From assembly GCA_009838195.1 (NCBI GenBank), contig VXSC01000019.1:1-64000 (forward strand): 64,000 nt of DNA, written 5' to 3'. Origin of the DNA: Rhodothermaceae bacterium. Lineage in GTDB: Bacteria; Bacteroidota; Rhodothermia; Rhodothermales; Bin80. Position numbers and translations under genes: made by a program. Shown here one piece after another: positions 49,067 through 56,803 of this stretch (within the stretch, counting starts at the first letter, position 1; each line of letters starts with the position of its first letter). The notes beneath the pieces are model-generated. The model did not search any database. It was given only the letters and a program-made list of their open reading frames with translations, and was not told where the DNA came from.

Positions 49067-49097
49067 CAAATATAATAAATTTTTGAATACATCCAAC
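49067..49097 (-). promoter_or_regulatory. Bacteroidota-type promoter for the second Gfo/Idh gene
   Basis: On the minus strand GTTG (49097-49094) and TATATTTG (49074-49067) are separated by exactly 19 bases, matching TTTG-N19-TAnnTTTG with one mismatch in the upstream box. Transcription would start near 49060, about 50 bases before the ATG. Confidence 0.6.
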
Positions 49098-49276
49098 ATT
49101 AAGTCAGATCGATCTCTCTGAAATCAGTGGCAATCTCGGTCATAATATTGGCGCTGAGGTGGGTAAGATGTTGCAAGCTTGTGGATACTCGGGTTCACAG
49201 GAAATTGGAGGCAACCAACTAGGGCGGGCAGACCAACTTTCCGAAATATCTGGTTCAGCGGTGGGTGCAAGAGTAC

Positions 49277-50428
49277 TCATCCTGCACATGATTCAGCATA
49301 TTCGATCGCCTGGACTAAGCCGTCAACCATTCTATGCATTTGAAGATGTGATTGAGCATACTCAAGTGCATGAGATGAAAAGCGGTCTTTGTTTTGTAAC
49401 ACAGCCGAAGTTACTTCCGTGAGAGAATTCAGGTTTCCATAATGATATTGCATGCCATTTACACCAGGTTTCAGATATGCGATCTCTGGGCTATGATAGC
49501 GGATTCCGGGGTCAGGACTTGTGCAGGTGACCACTGGAAGTCCCAGGCAGAATGCATGATTCACGTTCAAACCGACATATCCAGGGCAAACCATGACATC
49601 CGCGGCATACATCCATGGGGCAGAGTCTTCAAGCTTTGAAAGTGCTCCAGGAAAGAATACATTCGTTAATCCCTCACGCTGAATTCGGAGCGTGAGTTTA
49701 GTTCGTTCTGGACCATCACCAATCATAATGAGCGTCGCTTTTCCCCTTGCGCTCAAAGCCTTGTGAAGGTCTAACAGAACTTCTGGTTGTTTATCCGCGA
49801 TCAGACGTCCGAGAAAGACCACGGTTGCTCCTTGCTCCGGTAATCCCAGGCGAGACCGGACACTTTTTTTCCCCTCTGAGACTAAGGATCGGTGCAGTCG
49901 AAACAGCCTGTCCGTATCCAGTGTGTTCTGTGCGACAAAACGGTGTTCGGCAGACACATAAGGACGAATCATCTCAGCGATTTCATTGGTATAGCAAACA
50001 CAACCGTCCACTCTTTTTGCCAGAGCCATACGGTAACGGTCAAGTAGGTTGCGCCCTGAAAATGCCCGCAGATTTGAAGAAAAATGTCCCCAGAGCAGTG
50101 TCCCAATCCCTTTTCTCCGGGCCGCAGCCAGTAACCAAGGTAGAGTAACAGTTCGGGGAGACTCCTCCGCCATTATAACAGCTGGATTGCATGCCACAAC
50201 AGGGCGCATATTTTGGATCAATGCTCTCTGTCCACCAATCCATGTATTTTTCAATTCGATAAGGCTGTAGCTTGAACTGGATACAGGAGATAGTCCTTTG
50301 AAAGAAGTATCGGGAAAAGAACCAGCATACACAATTAGCCTCCCATGCAGGCGTTCGTTTAGTTTTTCTAGGATCGGGCGTCGATATTCCGGTAAATACC
50401 GCGTTATATAGGCAATAGGCCGACTCAT
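49277..50428 (-). CDS. Glycosyltransferase family 4 protein
   Basis: A GT4-type (GT-B fold) glycosyltransferase of about 383 residues. The N-terminal domain begins MSRPIAYITRYLPEYRRPIL; the C-terminal domain carries VVFLGRLIADKQPEVLLDL, MIGDGPERTKL and the donor-binding region around VMVCPGYVGLNVNHAFCLGLPVV, where an Asn replaces part of the usual EGFG. ATG 50428 is preferred because the protein resembles relatives from there; an open frame extends to 50665. No other surface-glycan genes adjoin it. Confidence 0.85.
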   Translation of the reverse strand: MSRPIAYITRYLPEYRRPILEKLNERLHGRLIVYAGSFPDTSFKGLSPVSSSSYSLIELKNTWIGGQRALIQNMRPVVACNPAVIMAEESPRTVTLPWLLAAARRKGIGTLLWGHFSSNLRAFSGRNLLDRYRMALAKRVDGCVCYTNEIAEMIRPYVSAEHRFVAQNTLDTDRLFRLHRSLVSEGKKSVRSRLGLPEQGATVVFLGRLIADKQPEVLLDLHKALSARGKATLIMIGDGPERTKLTLRIQREGLTNVFFPGALSKLEDSAPWMYAADVMVCPGYVGLNVNHAFCLGLPVVTCTSPDPGIRYHSPEIAYLKPGVNGMQYHYGNLNSLTEVTSAVLQNKDRFSSHALEYAQSHLQMHRMVDGLVQAIEYAESCAG

Positions 50429-50870
50429 GGGGTACCTGATCTGAAGTATATGCTCAAACCGAGCGATGATTTTACTAATCTCAAATTTTTGAGTTGCCCA
50501 AGTTGGGGCTCTCTCCCACAGTACGACATGATCTGGGTTCACCAAGAAGTTGTTGAGCTTGTGAAAACAAGGTTGCCACAATAGGCATGCCCAACCTAAT
50601 CCCCGTGATCCTAGAGAGTCTGACAAAGAGTAGCCGGGAAGCATATGCACTGAGTTCGTGAACAAGTACTTGCATAACTCAATAGATCTCGGATGAAATC
50701 TTCAACTTTGAAACTGGGGCGGGGGAGACTCTTGCCATAACATCATCTCCACTGGAGCCATCCCCGGATATCAATTGGCCACAACGAACGATTCCCGCTC
50801 AGATGTAGGAATGAGTGTATTTGGGATCCTTCCTGTCGCATTTTGTATAAAACGGAAGCCCATAATCATC
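50429..50870. other. Divergent intergenic region
   Basis: About 440 bases between the starts of the glycosyltransferase and the TIM-barrel gene. Open frames extend into it from both genes (to 50665 and from 50775), but the added residues have no family resemblance. Promoters for both genes should lie here; TGTATTTG at about 50816-50823 is one mismatch from the TAnnTTTG box for the plus strand. Nothing else was recognised. Confidence 0.35.
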
Positions 50871-51728
50871 ATGCGTTCATCTCGCCGTCAATTTTTTAGA
50901 CGTCCATTCGGAGGATTATTTGAATCAATATCCCGAAGAAGCGGGGACATGAGGTTTGGTCTCGTAACCTATCTCTGGGGGCGGGATTGGGATCTCCCGA
51001 CACTGATTCGGAACTGTCAGGATACGGGAATAGAAGGGGTGGAATTGCGAACCGAACATGCGCATGGGGTAGAAATACATCTATCCGCCGCAGAACGTGC
51101 AGCCGTGCAGGCACAATTTATGGATAGCGACGTGGTTTTGGTAGGGCTGGGAACCAACTGGTCCTTTCATCACACAGAGGCTGCCCAACAAGCACATGCA
51201 ATCAGTCAAGCAAAAGCTTCGATTGTCTTAGCTCATGATGTAGGAGCGAGTGGTGTCAAAGTGAAGCCGGATGCTTTGCCCGATGGTACTCCCGAAGAAC
51301 AGACGATCGCCCAGATTGGGCGGGCACTGCGGGCGCTCGGTCAATTTGGTGAGGATTATGGGCAGGAAATTCGACTTGAAGTTCATGGATATCGTACAGA
51401 CGAACTACCCGTCGTCAGGCAAATCATGGAGGCGGCGAGTCATCATAATGTCCGTGTATGCTGGAATTGTAATGAGGCTGATTTGAATGAGCCGGGACTC
51501 ACGCATAATTTTGATCTTGTCCGAGGCTACTTCGGGGAGACCGTCCATATTCGTGAACTCGATGGTGCTGCGTATCCATACAAACAACTCTTTGAGCTAC
51601 TCGTGGAGTCCGAATATGCCGGCTGGATTTTATTGGAAGCGCGGACGGATCCCCCTGATCGGATTTCTGCGCTCAGGCACCAACGCTCATTATTTGATGC
51701 TCTGTTAAGACTGTACGAGAAAGATTGA
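50871..51728 (+). CDS. Sugar phosphate isomerase/epimerase-like TIM-barrel protein
   Basis: A 285-residue xylose-isomerase-like TIM barrel. A basic N-terminus with MRSSRRQFFRRPFGG looks like a degraded twin-arginine signal without a good hydrophobic stretch. The barrel starts at RFGLVTYLWGRDWDLPTLI and has GIEGVELRTEH, RLEVHGYRTDELP, CWNCNEADLNEPG and VHIRELDGAAYP, with Glu/His/Asp residues at expected metal positions. Relatives isomerise sugars, hydrate 3-keto-glycals or handle inositol derivatives. It may act with the DUF1080 and Gfo/Idh proteins. It converges with tmRNA. Confidence 0.82.
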   Translation: MRSSRRQFFRRPFGGLFESISRRSGDMRFGLVTYLWGRDWDLPTLIRNCQDTGIEGVELRTEHAHGVEIHLSAAERAAVQAQFMDSDVVLVGLGTNWSFHHTEAAQQAHAISQAKASIVLAHDVGASGVKVKPDALPDGTPEEQTIAQIGRALRALGQFGEDYGQEIRLEVHGYRTDELPVVRQIMEAASHHNVRVCWNCNEADLNEPGLTHNFDLVRGYFGETVHIRELDGAAYPYKQLFELLVESEYAGWILLEARTDPPDRISALRHQRSLFDALLRLYEKD

Positions 51729-51740
51729 AGCGAGCTAGGG

Positions 51741-51771
51741 TCAAACAAAAATGCCCGCACGGGGCGGGCAT
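51741..51771 (-). terminator. Rho-independent terminator of tmRNA
   Basis: On the minus strand an 8-base-pair stem ATGCCCGC (51771-51764) and GCGGGCAT (51758-51751) with a 5-base loop is followed by TTTTGTTTGA. It lies 7 bases past the tmRNA 3' end, a standard intrinsic terminator. Confidence 0.85.
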
Positions 51772-51778
51772 TCTGTTG

Positions 51779-52146
51779 TGGAGATGCCGGGAATCGAACC
51801 CGGGTCCGAAAGGTCGGACAGACAAGCGTCTACGTGTGTAGGTCACACCTTAATGTCTTGCATCTACCCTTGGCGTGCGACCGGGGCCGGGTGTCAGCAA
51901 AGGCTGATCGATACCGCTACCAAGATCCAGCCGGAATCCAGATAGGGTGCTCACATTTGGCGATGCCTTCTATACCACCTGTGAGCGGGTATGCATAGAA
52001 GACAGATAGCGGGTTTATGCCGCCATCGCGTACGAATAATCGTTCGCAGTTACAGGTTTTCTGACGTGATTTTTACGAGTCCAAGTCAGATTGACTCGAC
52101 ACGCAGCTTGTTGTGCGATGCAATCCGTCGAAGCCTGATCATCCCC
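51779..52146 (-). ncRNA. ssrA: Transfer-messenger RNA (tmRNA)
   Basis: A 368-base one-piece tmRNA that rescues stalled ribosomes with SmpB. The 5' end GGGGATGATCAGGCTTCGAC (from 52146) and the 3' end GGGTTCGATTCCCGGCATCT followed by CCA (ending 51779) form the tRNA-like domain, with the T-loop seen directly. The tag frame at 52047-52015 reads, from the GCG resume codon, ANDYSYAMAA then TAA. The CCA is encoded. An intrinsic terminator follows. The smpB gene is not in the window. Confidence 0.96.
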
Positions 52147-52231
52147 ATGGAGTACGAAATACGCCAAGAGTCAGAGAAAGGTTCATCAACGTAATCCGGA
52201 TAGACCTGATTCAGGTACTCAGAGAAGGAAA

Positions 52232-52678
52232 TTATCTGGAACGAACCTCGTCCCGAGACATGTCCGTTCCAACCGCAACGAGTCCATGCGATTCAAAAAC
52301 CCGATCAATATCACGAACGACTCGGCGACGGATACTGCGCTTCAGAAAGGGAATTTTACTGCGTGAACCGCTTGGGTAGACCCGGTAGGGGTGCACAAAC
52401 AAGCGCACATGCTGAGCACCGATCGGTACAGCCTCTACCTGGACAACAACCTTGTATAGAAGCCAGTTACGGATCGGGCGATTCACTGTAGAAACCGCAT
52501 TTGGTGGAGAAGACGGGAGCAATTCCCATCCTGCCTCTATCAGGGCCTCTTCGATCTGGGACAACGGAACAACATCATTGTAATTGTACTCGTAGTCTCG
52601 GTAAAGAGGGTATAGCGTGGGAGAACAACCAATCACCGTCGAGGCCAAAAATAGGACCACAAGAAGGTTTTTGTACAC
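52232..52678 (-). CDS. Small lipoprotein of unknown function
   Basis: A 148-residue lipoprotein starting with GTG at 52678. The signal YKNLLVVLFLASTVIGC ends in a lipobox at Cys18, followed by SPTLYPLYRDYEYNY. The rest (IEEALIEAGWELL, LYKVVVQVEAVPIG, VRLFVHPYRVYP) suggests a small alpha/beta domain. A basic stretch (KIPFLKRSIRRRVVRDIDRV) precedes the C-terminus. It follows the alpha/beta hydrolase by 11 bases on the same strand. No family was recognised. Confidence 0.75.
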   Translation of the reverse strand: MYKNLLVVLFLASTVIGCSPTLYPLYRDYEYNYNDVVPLSQIEEALIEAGWELLPSSPPNAVSTVNRPIRNWLLYKVVVQVEAVPIGAQHVRLFVHPYRVYPSGSRSKIPFLKRSIRRRVVRDIDRVFESHGLVAVGTDMSRDEVRSR

Positions 52679-52689
52679 GGAGATCTTAC

Positions 52690-53520
52690 TTAGGCGGGAG
52701 TGGTGACTTTGCTGAAAGAGCGATCCAGGAATTCGATCATCAATTGGTTGAAGGCTTCAGGACGTTCCATCATCGGAGCATGTCCACATTTTTCGATGAA
52801 CCGCAACTTTGCGTTAGGAAGCAATTCCTGGAACATGTGGGCGACATCAGGCGGGGTGATCTGATCTTCCGAACCCCATATGAGGAAAGCGGGAACGTTA
52901 ACGTCACTGAGCTCGTCAACAACGAGATCTTTCATGGAACTACGGGCAAGCCAAACAAAACGAAGTGCGCGTAATCTGTTTGTTGCAATATCAGATATGC
53001 GGTCCAGCAGTTCTTCAGTTACCATTGCTGGGTCGTAGAATGTCTTTTCCGCTTTGACTCGAATATATTCGCGATCATTGCGTCGAAAAGTTGTATGCCC
53101 TACTTCTGTTTCGTAAATCCCGGAAGAGGCAGATAGTATCAGACCGGCAACATGTTTCGGGTGACAGGTAATGTATCTGACGGCGATTTGCCCGCCCAGG
53201 GAATTGCCAACCAGAATCATTTCATCAAGGCCCAGGAAAGTGGTAAATCTATATACGTAGTCAACGAGTCCCTGTACATTGGCCTGTTTACGGGGTAGAT
53301 CATCCATCTTCAAATTGGGGACAATTGCCCGATACCCATTGGCTACCAAGGCGGAAGCCGCATCAAACCAGCCCTCTGGGTTCCCCAGAAGTCCATGCAG
53401 GAGAAGGATGGGCGGACGCTCATGATCTTCTCCCGAATCAATATATTCAAATCCGCCGGATTCGTGAGATTGTAGATTTGGCGGAAGGGAGTGATTATCT
53501 ATAGAAGGAATAGGAGTCAC
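52690..53520 (-). CDS. Alpha/beta hydrolase
   Basis: A 276-residue alpha/beta-hydrolase with an intact triad: the oxyanion LLLHGLLGNPEGW, nucleophile Ser107 in LVGNSLGGQIAV, an acid in IWGSEDQITPP and His in KCGHAPMMERPEAF. There is no signal peptide. Many relatives are esterases, lactonases or C-C bond hydrolases; the substrate is unknown. The start is GTG at 53520, as no in-frame ATG precedes the first strand. It leads a two-gene operon with the lipoprotein. Confidence 0.9.
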   Translation of the reverse strand: MTPIPSIDNHSLPPNLQSHESGGFEYIDSGEDHERPPILLLHGLLGNPEGWFDAASALVANGYRAIVPNLKMDDLPRKQANVQGLVDYVYRFTTFLGLDEMILVGNSLGGQIAVRYITCHPKHVAGLILSASSGIYETEVGHTTFRRNDREYIRVKAEKTFYDPAMVTEELLDRISDIATNRLRALRFVWLARSSMKDLVVDELSDVNVPAFLIWGSEDQITPPDVAHMFQELLPNAKLRFIEKCGHAPMMERPEAFNQLMIEFLDRSFSKVTTPA

Positions 53521-53656
53521 CAGTTTGAATGCAAGAAAGATAAGTTATTTCGATGGAATAGGCAGAGCGTGAGAATGGAACCGATTAATGCACTCCTTAG
53601 TAAAATGCGGTTCTTTTTGGTTCTGCTATACCTTAACTACAAAATCAAATCATTAT

Positions 53657-53752
53657 ATGCCCTGTGGCAAGAAAAGGAAGCGTCATAAGATCGCAACACA
53701 TAAGCGCAAAAAACGACTGCGCAAAAATCGTCATAAGAAGCGAAATCGCTAG
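53657..53752 (+). CDS. AURKAIP1/COX24 (mS38-like) small ribosome-associated protein
   Basis: A 31-residue, extremely basic protein read from ATG 53657 to TAG 53752: MPCGKKRKRHKIATHKRKKR followed by LRKNRHKKRNR. This matches the short AURKAIP1/COX24-domain proteins of Bacteroidota, relatives of mitochondrial mS38 and actinobacterial bS22, which bind the small ribosomal subunit near the decoding centre. It is too short for most gene callers. No Shine-Dalgarno sequence is visible upstream, as is usual for Bacteroidota ribosomal genes. Confidence 0.85.
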   Translation: MPCGKKRKRHKIATHKRKKRLRKNRHKKRNR

Positions 53753-53832
53753 GCTTGGCCGTCTGACGCTGATCTTTAATCTGGTTTGGGATTGAAGTCG
53801 GTAGGTAGTCATCATATTTTAGCCCGAGAGCA

Positions 53833-54156
53833 ATGTCTAAGAATTATGGCTTAGGAGATGTGACACGTGCCCTAGGTTGGGGGCTTCTAATGGGTGGAGG
53901 AGTAGGTTTTACGCTGGGACTTTTGCTGGCTCCCGAGGAAGGCAGTCGGCTACGTCGTCGGGTAACCTTTCACTTGGAGGAGTTGGCTAAACAGGTCGGA
54001 AGCCTGGCGGACACGATGAAAGAGCCCCAGGAAAATGCGGGTGCAAAGTCTGAAGGGGAGGCGCTTGTAGCAAAAGCAAATGAGCAGGCGCAGGAAATAA
54101 ATTCGCAGATGGAAGAGATCATGGGGTCTGCGTCTTCGGGGCGTTCGGAATCTTGA
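53833..54156 (+). CDS. YtxH domain protein
   Basis: A 107-residue protein with the YtxH signature: a glycine-rich membrane helix (ALGWGLLMGGGVGFTLGLLL) followed by APEEGSRLRRRVTFHLEEL and a charged, probably coiled C-terminal tail. Members are small membrane-linked proteins often seen in stress responses, with no defined mechanism. It overlaps the yaaA-like frame by 4 bases if that gene starts with TTG. Confidence 0.85.
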   Translation: MSKNYGLGDVTRALGWGLLMGGGVGFTLGLLLAPEEGSRLRRRVTFHLEELAKQVGSLADTMKEPQENAGAKSEGEALVAKANEQAQEINSQMEEIMGSASSGRSES

Positions 54157-54965
54157 AAGGGAGGAGAATTATCGACGATCGGTTTGCAGTGCTGGTTGGA
54201 TCGGCGAATTTCATGGCGAGCGGGGGGAATCCGTTTGCTCCAGATGTTTTCGACTATCGGTCTAAGACGACCTTCAACTATTTCCATCAACTGATTCCCA
54301 AACGTCGGGAAATTCTAGATCAGCTATTGGAGCTTATCCGCCGTGACGAAACAGAGGCTCTCGAAGATATTTTTGGCCCTGAAGGGCTCTCCGATGGTGT
54401 AAAACTGGCAAAGGCTGTTTATTCTGCACCGCTGATGGCAGCACGTAAGCGTTTTGTGCCAGATCCGTTTTTCAGCGCAGTTGACTTTGACGGGCTTCCC
54501 ACAGGGGCACAGCGGCGTCTATTGGAAAACAGTGTCATTTTCAGTGGTCTATTTGGGCTACTTCGCCCGGATGACTTGGTACCGGAGTACAGGCTCAAAA
54601 TGTCTGCTGCTCTCTCTGAAATCGGTCCCCTGACTACTTTCTGGAAGCCACACATTAGCCCATTTCTGAATAGAGTTGTTCGGAACCGCTTTGTTTGGGA
54701 TTTATTGCCAGAGCCCTATCGCGAGGCGTGGGACGATGATGGATCTCATATTGCACGAGCAACGGTAGCATTCTACAATGCAGATGGGAGTGTCGTGAAA
54801 GAAGATGAGGTCTACCGTGGGCAACTCATGAATTTCATTGTACGCGATCCAGCGATCGATGTGGAAGCACTGGATGATTGGCGTCACCCGGGAGGTTTCA
54901 GGTTGTCTCGTGGGCGATCAAGCCTGGAAGGTGAGACGAAATCAGTCGTCATGATTCGCCGCTAA
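54153..54965 (+). CDS. yaaA: Peroxide stress protein YaaA (DUF328/UPF0246)
   Basis: About 258-270 residues of the YaaA family, whose E. coli member binds DNA and limits oxidative damage during peroxide stress. Family landmarks are TFNYFHQLI, the SGLFGLLRPDDLVPEYRLKM block and the C-terminal HPGGFRLSRGRSS. The N-terminus VLVGSANFMASGG replaces the usual PPSEGK loop. No ATG is available: TTG 54153 overlaps the YtxH stop, GTG 54189 fits the family start better. A strong GGGAGGAG lies at 54159-54166. TSUP gene follows after 9 bases. Confidence 0.85.
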   Translation: MKGRRIIDDRFAVLVGSANFMASGGNPFAPDVFDYRSKTTFNYFHQLIPKRREILDQLLELIRRDETEALEDIFGPEGLSDGVKLAKAVYSAPLMAARKRFVPDPFFSAVDFDGLPTGAQRRLLENSVIFSGLFGLLRPDDLVPEYRLKMSAALSEIGPLTTFWKPHISPFLNRVVRNRFVWDLLPEPYREAWDDDGSHIARATVAFYNADGSVVKEDEVYRGQLMNFIVRDPAIDVEALDDWRHPGGFRLSRGRSSLEGETKSVVMIRR

Positions 54966-54974
54966 GGCAGCCTC

Positions 54975-55718
54975 ATGCTGGAGTTGCACGCCCTCTTGAT
55001 TCTTTTCTTCGCAGGCGTGGCCGGAGGGATTATGAACGTAATGGCGGGGGGAGGCTCAACCATTACGCTTCCTGCACTCATCTTATTGGGACTTGATGCC
55101 GGTGTAGCGAACGGGACGAATCGTGTTGCGATTCTTATCCAAAATATATCAGCCACGCTAACATTCTCGTCTCAGAAGAAGACCCGTATACGTAAAAGTG
55201 TCTCCTATGCGTTGTGGACGATCCCGGGAGCGATATCTGGTGCTTTTATGGCCACCCGGATTGAAGATGCCTTGTTCGAGAAAATTCTTGCGGGCCTGTT
55301 AATTGTGGTCGTTCTGACCATGCTTGTTCCGCGAGAGAATGGGGCTTCTGACAAGATTGCGAGGAAATCAGTCTGGACGGGACCGGCACTTTTGCTGATT
55401 GGATTCTATGGAGGATTTGTTCAGATAGGTGTCGGGTTTTTGTTTATGGCTGTATTTTTCCATTTATTGCATTTGGATCTGCTGACGACCACCGTTCACA
55501 AAGTCACGGTTATATTACTTTACACGGGTCTGACGCTTTTCGTGTTTGCAGTCTTGGGTAAAGTAGACTGGGGGTTTGGATTGACTTTGGCTGCAGGAAA
55601 TGCGACAGGGGCATTTATCGCAGCTAAGGTTGCGATTCGGCGGGGCGAAAAGGTCATACGAGGAGTCATGGTCGTTGCCGTACTGATCATGGCCTTACGA
55701 ATTTTAGGCTTGGTGTAA
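54975..55718 (+). CDS. TSUP family membrane transporter (TauE/SafE)
   Basis: A 247-residue sulfite exporter TauE/SafE family protein. It has about eight membrane helices in two related halves; the first half begins ALLILFFAGVAGGIMNVMAGGGSTI, a typical opening, and carries ANGTNRVAIL; the second has GFYGGFVQIGVGFLFMAVF and VHKVTVILLYTGLTL. Members export sulfite, sulfoacetate or other sulfonates and organosulfur anions; the substrate is open. It ends a likely operon with YtxH and YaaA. Confidence 0.9.
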   Translation: MLELHALLILFFAGVAGGIMNVMAGGGSTITLPALILLGLDAGVANGTNRVAILIQNISATLTFSSQKKTRIRKSVSYALWTIPGAISGAFMATRIEDALFEKILAGLLIVVVLTMLVPRENGASDKIARKSVWTGPALLLIGFYGGFVQIGVGFLFMAVFFHLLHLDLLTTTVHKVTVILLYTGLTLFVFAVLGKVDWGFGLTLAAGNATGAFIAAKVAIRRGEKVIRGVMVVAVLIMALRILGLV

Positions 55719-55738
55719 ATGTACACTTGGCTCCAAAC

Positions 55739-55779
55739 AGCCCACACCGTGAAATGACGTTATTGCTGTGTGTGGGGCT
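55739..55779 (+). terminator. Stem-loop after the TSUP gene
   Basis: AGCCCACAC (55739-55747) pairs with GTGTGGGGCT (55770-55779) with one bulged G, leaving a 22-base loop. It lies 21 bases past the TSUP stop codon. No T-run follows, so termination is uncertain. Confidence 0.4.
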
Positions 55780-55841
55780 CAATCTGAATCATGGTCTTGA
55801 AGTGTGTGTAGATTTTGATAAATGCTTCATGCGCAATTAAA

Positions 55842-56489
55842 ATGATCCATTTAACGTTGCAAGGCGGCGGACACAGCTATGGATACAGGCGAATTTTTAG
55901 CGGTGTTGACCTGGAATTGTTCTCTGGGGATATCCTGGCAATCACCGGTGCGAATGGCTCGGGAAAGTCAACCTTGCTGAAGATGTTGGCAGGAGTCCTC
56001 CGGCCGACAAACGGTGAAGTGAAACTGACCCTTGCAGAACAGGTCGTTCCACAGGAGCAGCATGCGTTACACATAGGACTCGTGGCACCGTATGTGAATG
56101 TATATGAGGATCTGACGTTGCGTGAGAATCTTAGATTTATAGGGAAGGCCCGGTCAATGAACTCAAACCCAGCACGGATAGAATCCACGGTCGCAGATGT
56201 TGGATTAACCGCTCACATTGACGAACCTGTAAGGACCTATTCAACAGGCATGCAGCAGCGGGTGCGTCTTGCAGCTGCTTTATTCCATGAACCCAAAGTT
56301 CTTTTGTTGGATGAGCCGACGTTGGGTTTGGATCCAAAAGGAAAAGAAATTTTCAGGAAAATGGTAGTTGGATCGAAGCAGGCCAGACACCTGGTTGTAA
56401 TTGCTTCCAATTCGGAAGATGAAATCGCAATGGCAGATCAATTATTGTGTATCGAGGATTATGCACCAAAGGCGAGACTATTTGCATAG
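55842..56489 (+). CDS. Orphan ABC transporter ATP-binding protein (CcmA-like)
   Basis: A 215-residue ABC ATPase with Walker A TGANGSGKSTLLKMLAGVL, signature YSTGMQQRVRLAAAL and Walker B VLLLDEPTLGLDP. Size and sequence resemble CcmA, the haem exporter ATPase. The switch histidine after Walker B, normally in THD, appears replaced: the strand reads LVVIASNSEDEI. No permease gene (ccmB or other) is adjacent. ATG 55842 is preferred; the frame opens at 55815. The partner permease must be elsewhere. Confidence 0.88.
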   Translation: MIHLTLQGGGHSYGYRRIFSGVDLELFSGDILAITGANGSGKSTLLKMLAGVLRPTNGEVKLTLAEQVVPQEQHALHIGLVAPYVNVYEDLTLRENLRFIGKARSMNSNPARIESTVADVGLTAHIDEPVRTYSTGMQQRVRLAAALFHEPKVLLLDEPTLGLDPKGKEIFRKMVVGSKQARHLVVIASNSEDEIAMADQLLCIEDYAPKARLFA

Positions 56490-56539
56490 TCTTCACACAA
56501 ATAGTCGTATACTTTGACCAAATCTAACATCTTAAAGTC

Positions 56540-56803
56540 ATGATAGCCCGGCACCGTAAGGGCATGATCATCAAAAACACGAACAAGAAGGCAATCTCCG
56601 TCAAATTGGAAGGGCGTAGGATTGAGATTCCGGCCGGAGGTACGGTTCCCGTCACTTCTCAGGAAGTCATGGATAACGCATTACGGGATTTGCTGCAGGT
56701 TCGTGAATTAGCGATCGTTCGCCCGCTTACAGAAGAGGAAAACGAAGAAGTGCAGGAGAAATTTGGCCACCAGAGGAAGCCCGGAAAATCGAACCCCTCA
56801 TGA
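56540..56803 (+). CDS. Hypothetical 87-residue protein
   Basis: No family recognised. The middle (MIIKNTNKKAISVKLEGRRIEIPAGGTVPVTSQ) looks like a small beta-sandwich of the kind that occurs in phage and surface adaptor proteins, followed by a helix (VMDNALRDLLQVRELAIV) and an acidic/basic tail. ATG 56540 or ATG 56564 could be the start. Its stop overlaps the DUF3524 start by 4 bases (ATGA), which supports it being real and translated with that gene. Confidence 0.65.
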   Translation: MIARHRKGMIIKNTNKKAISVKLEGRRIEIPAGGTVPVTSQEVMDNALRDLLQVRELAIVRPLTEEENEEVQEKFGHQRKPGKSNPS

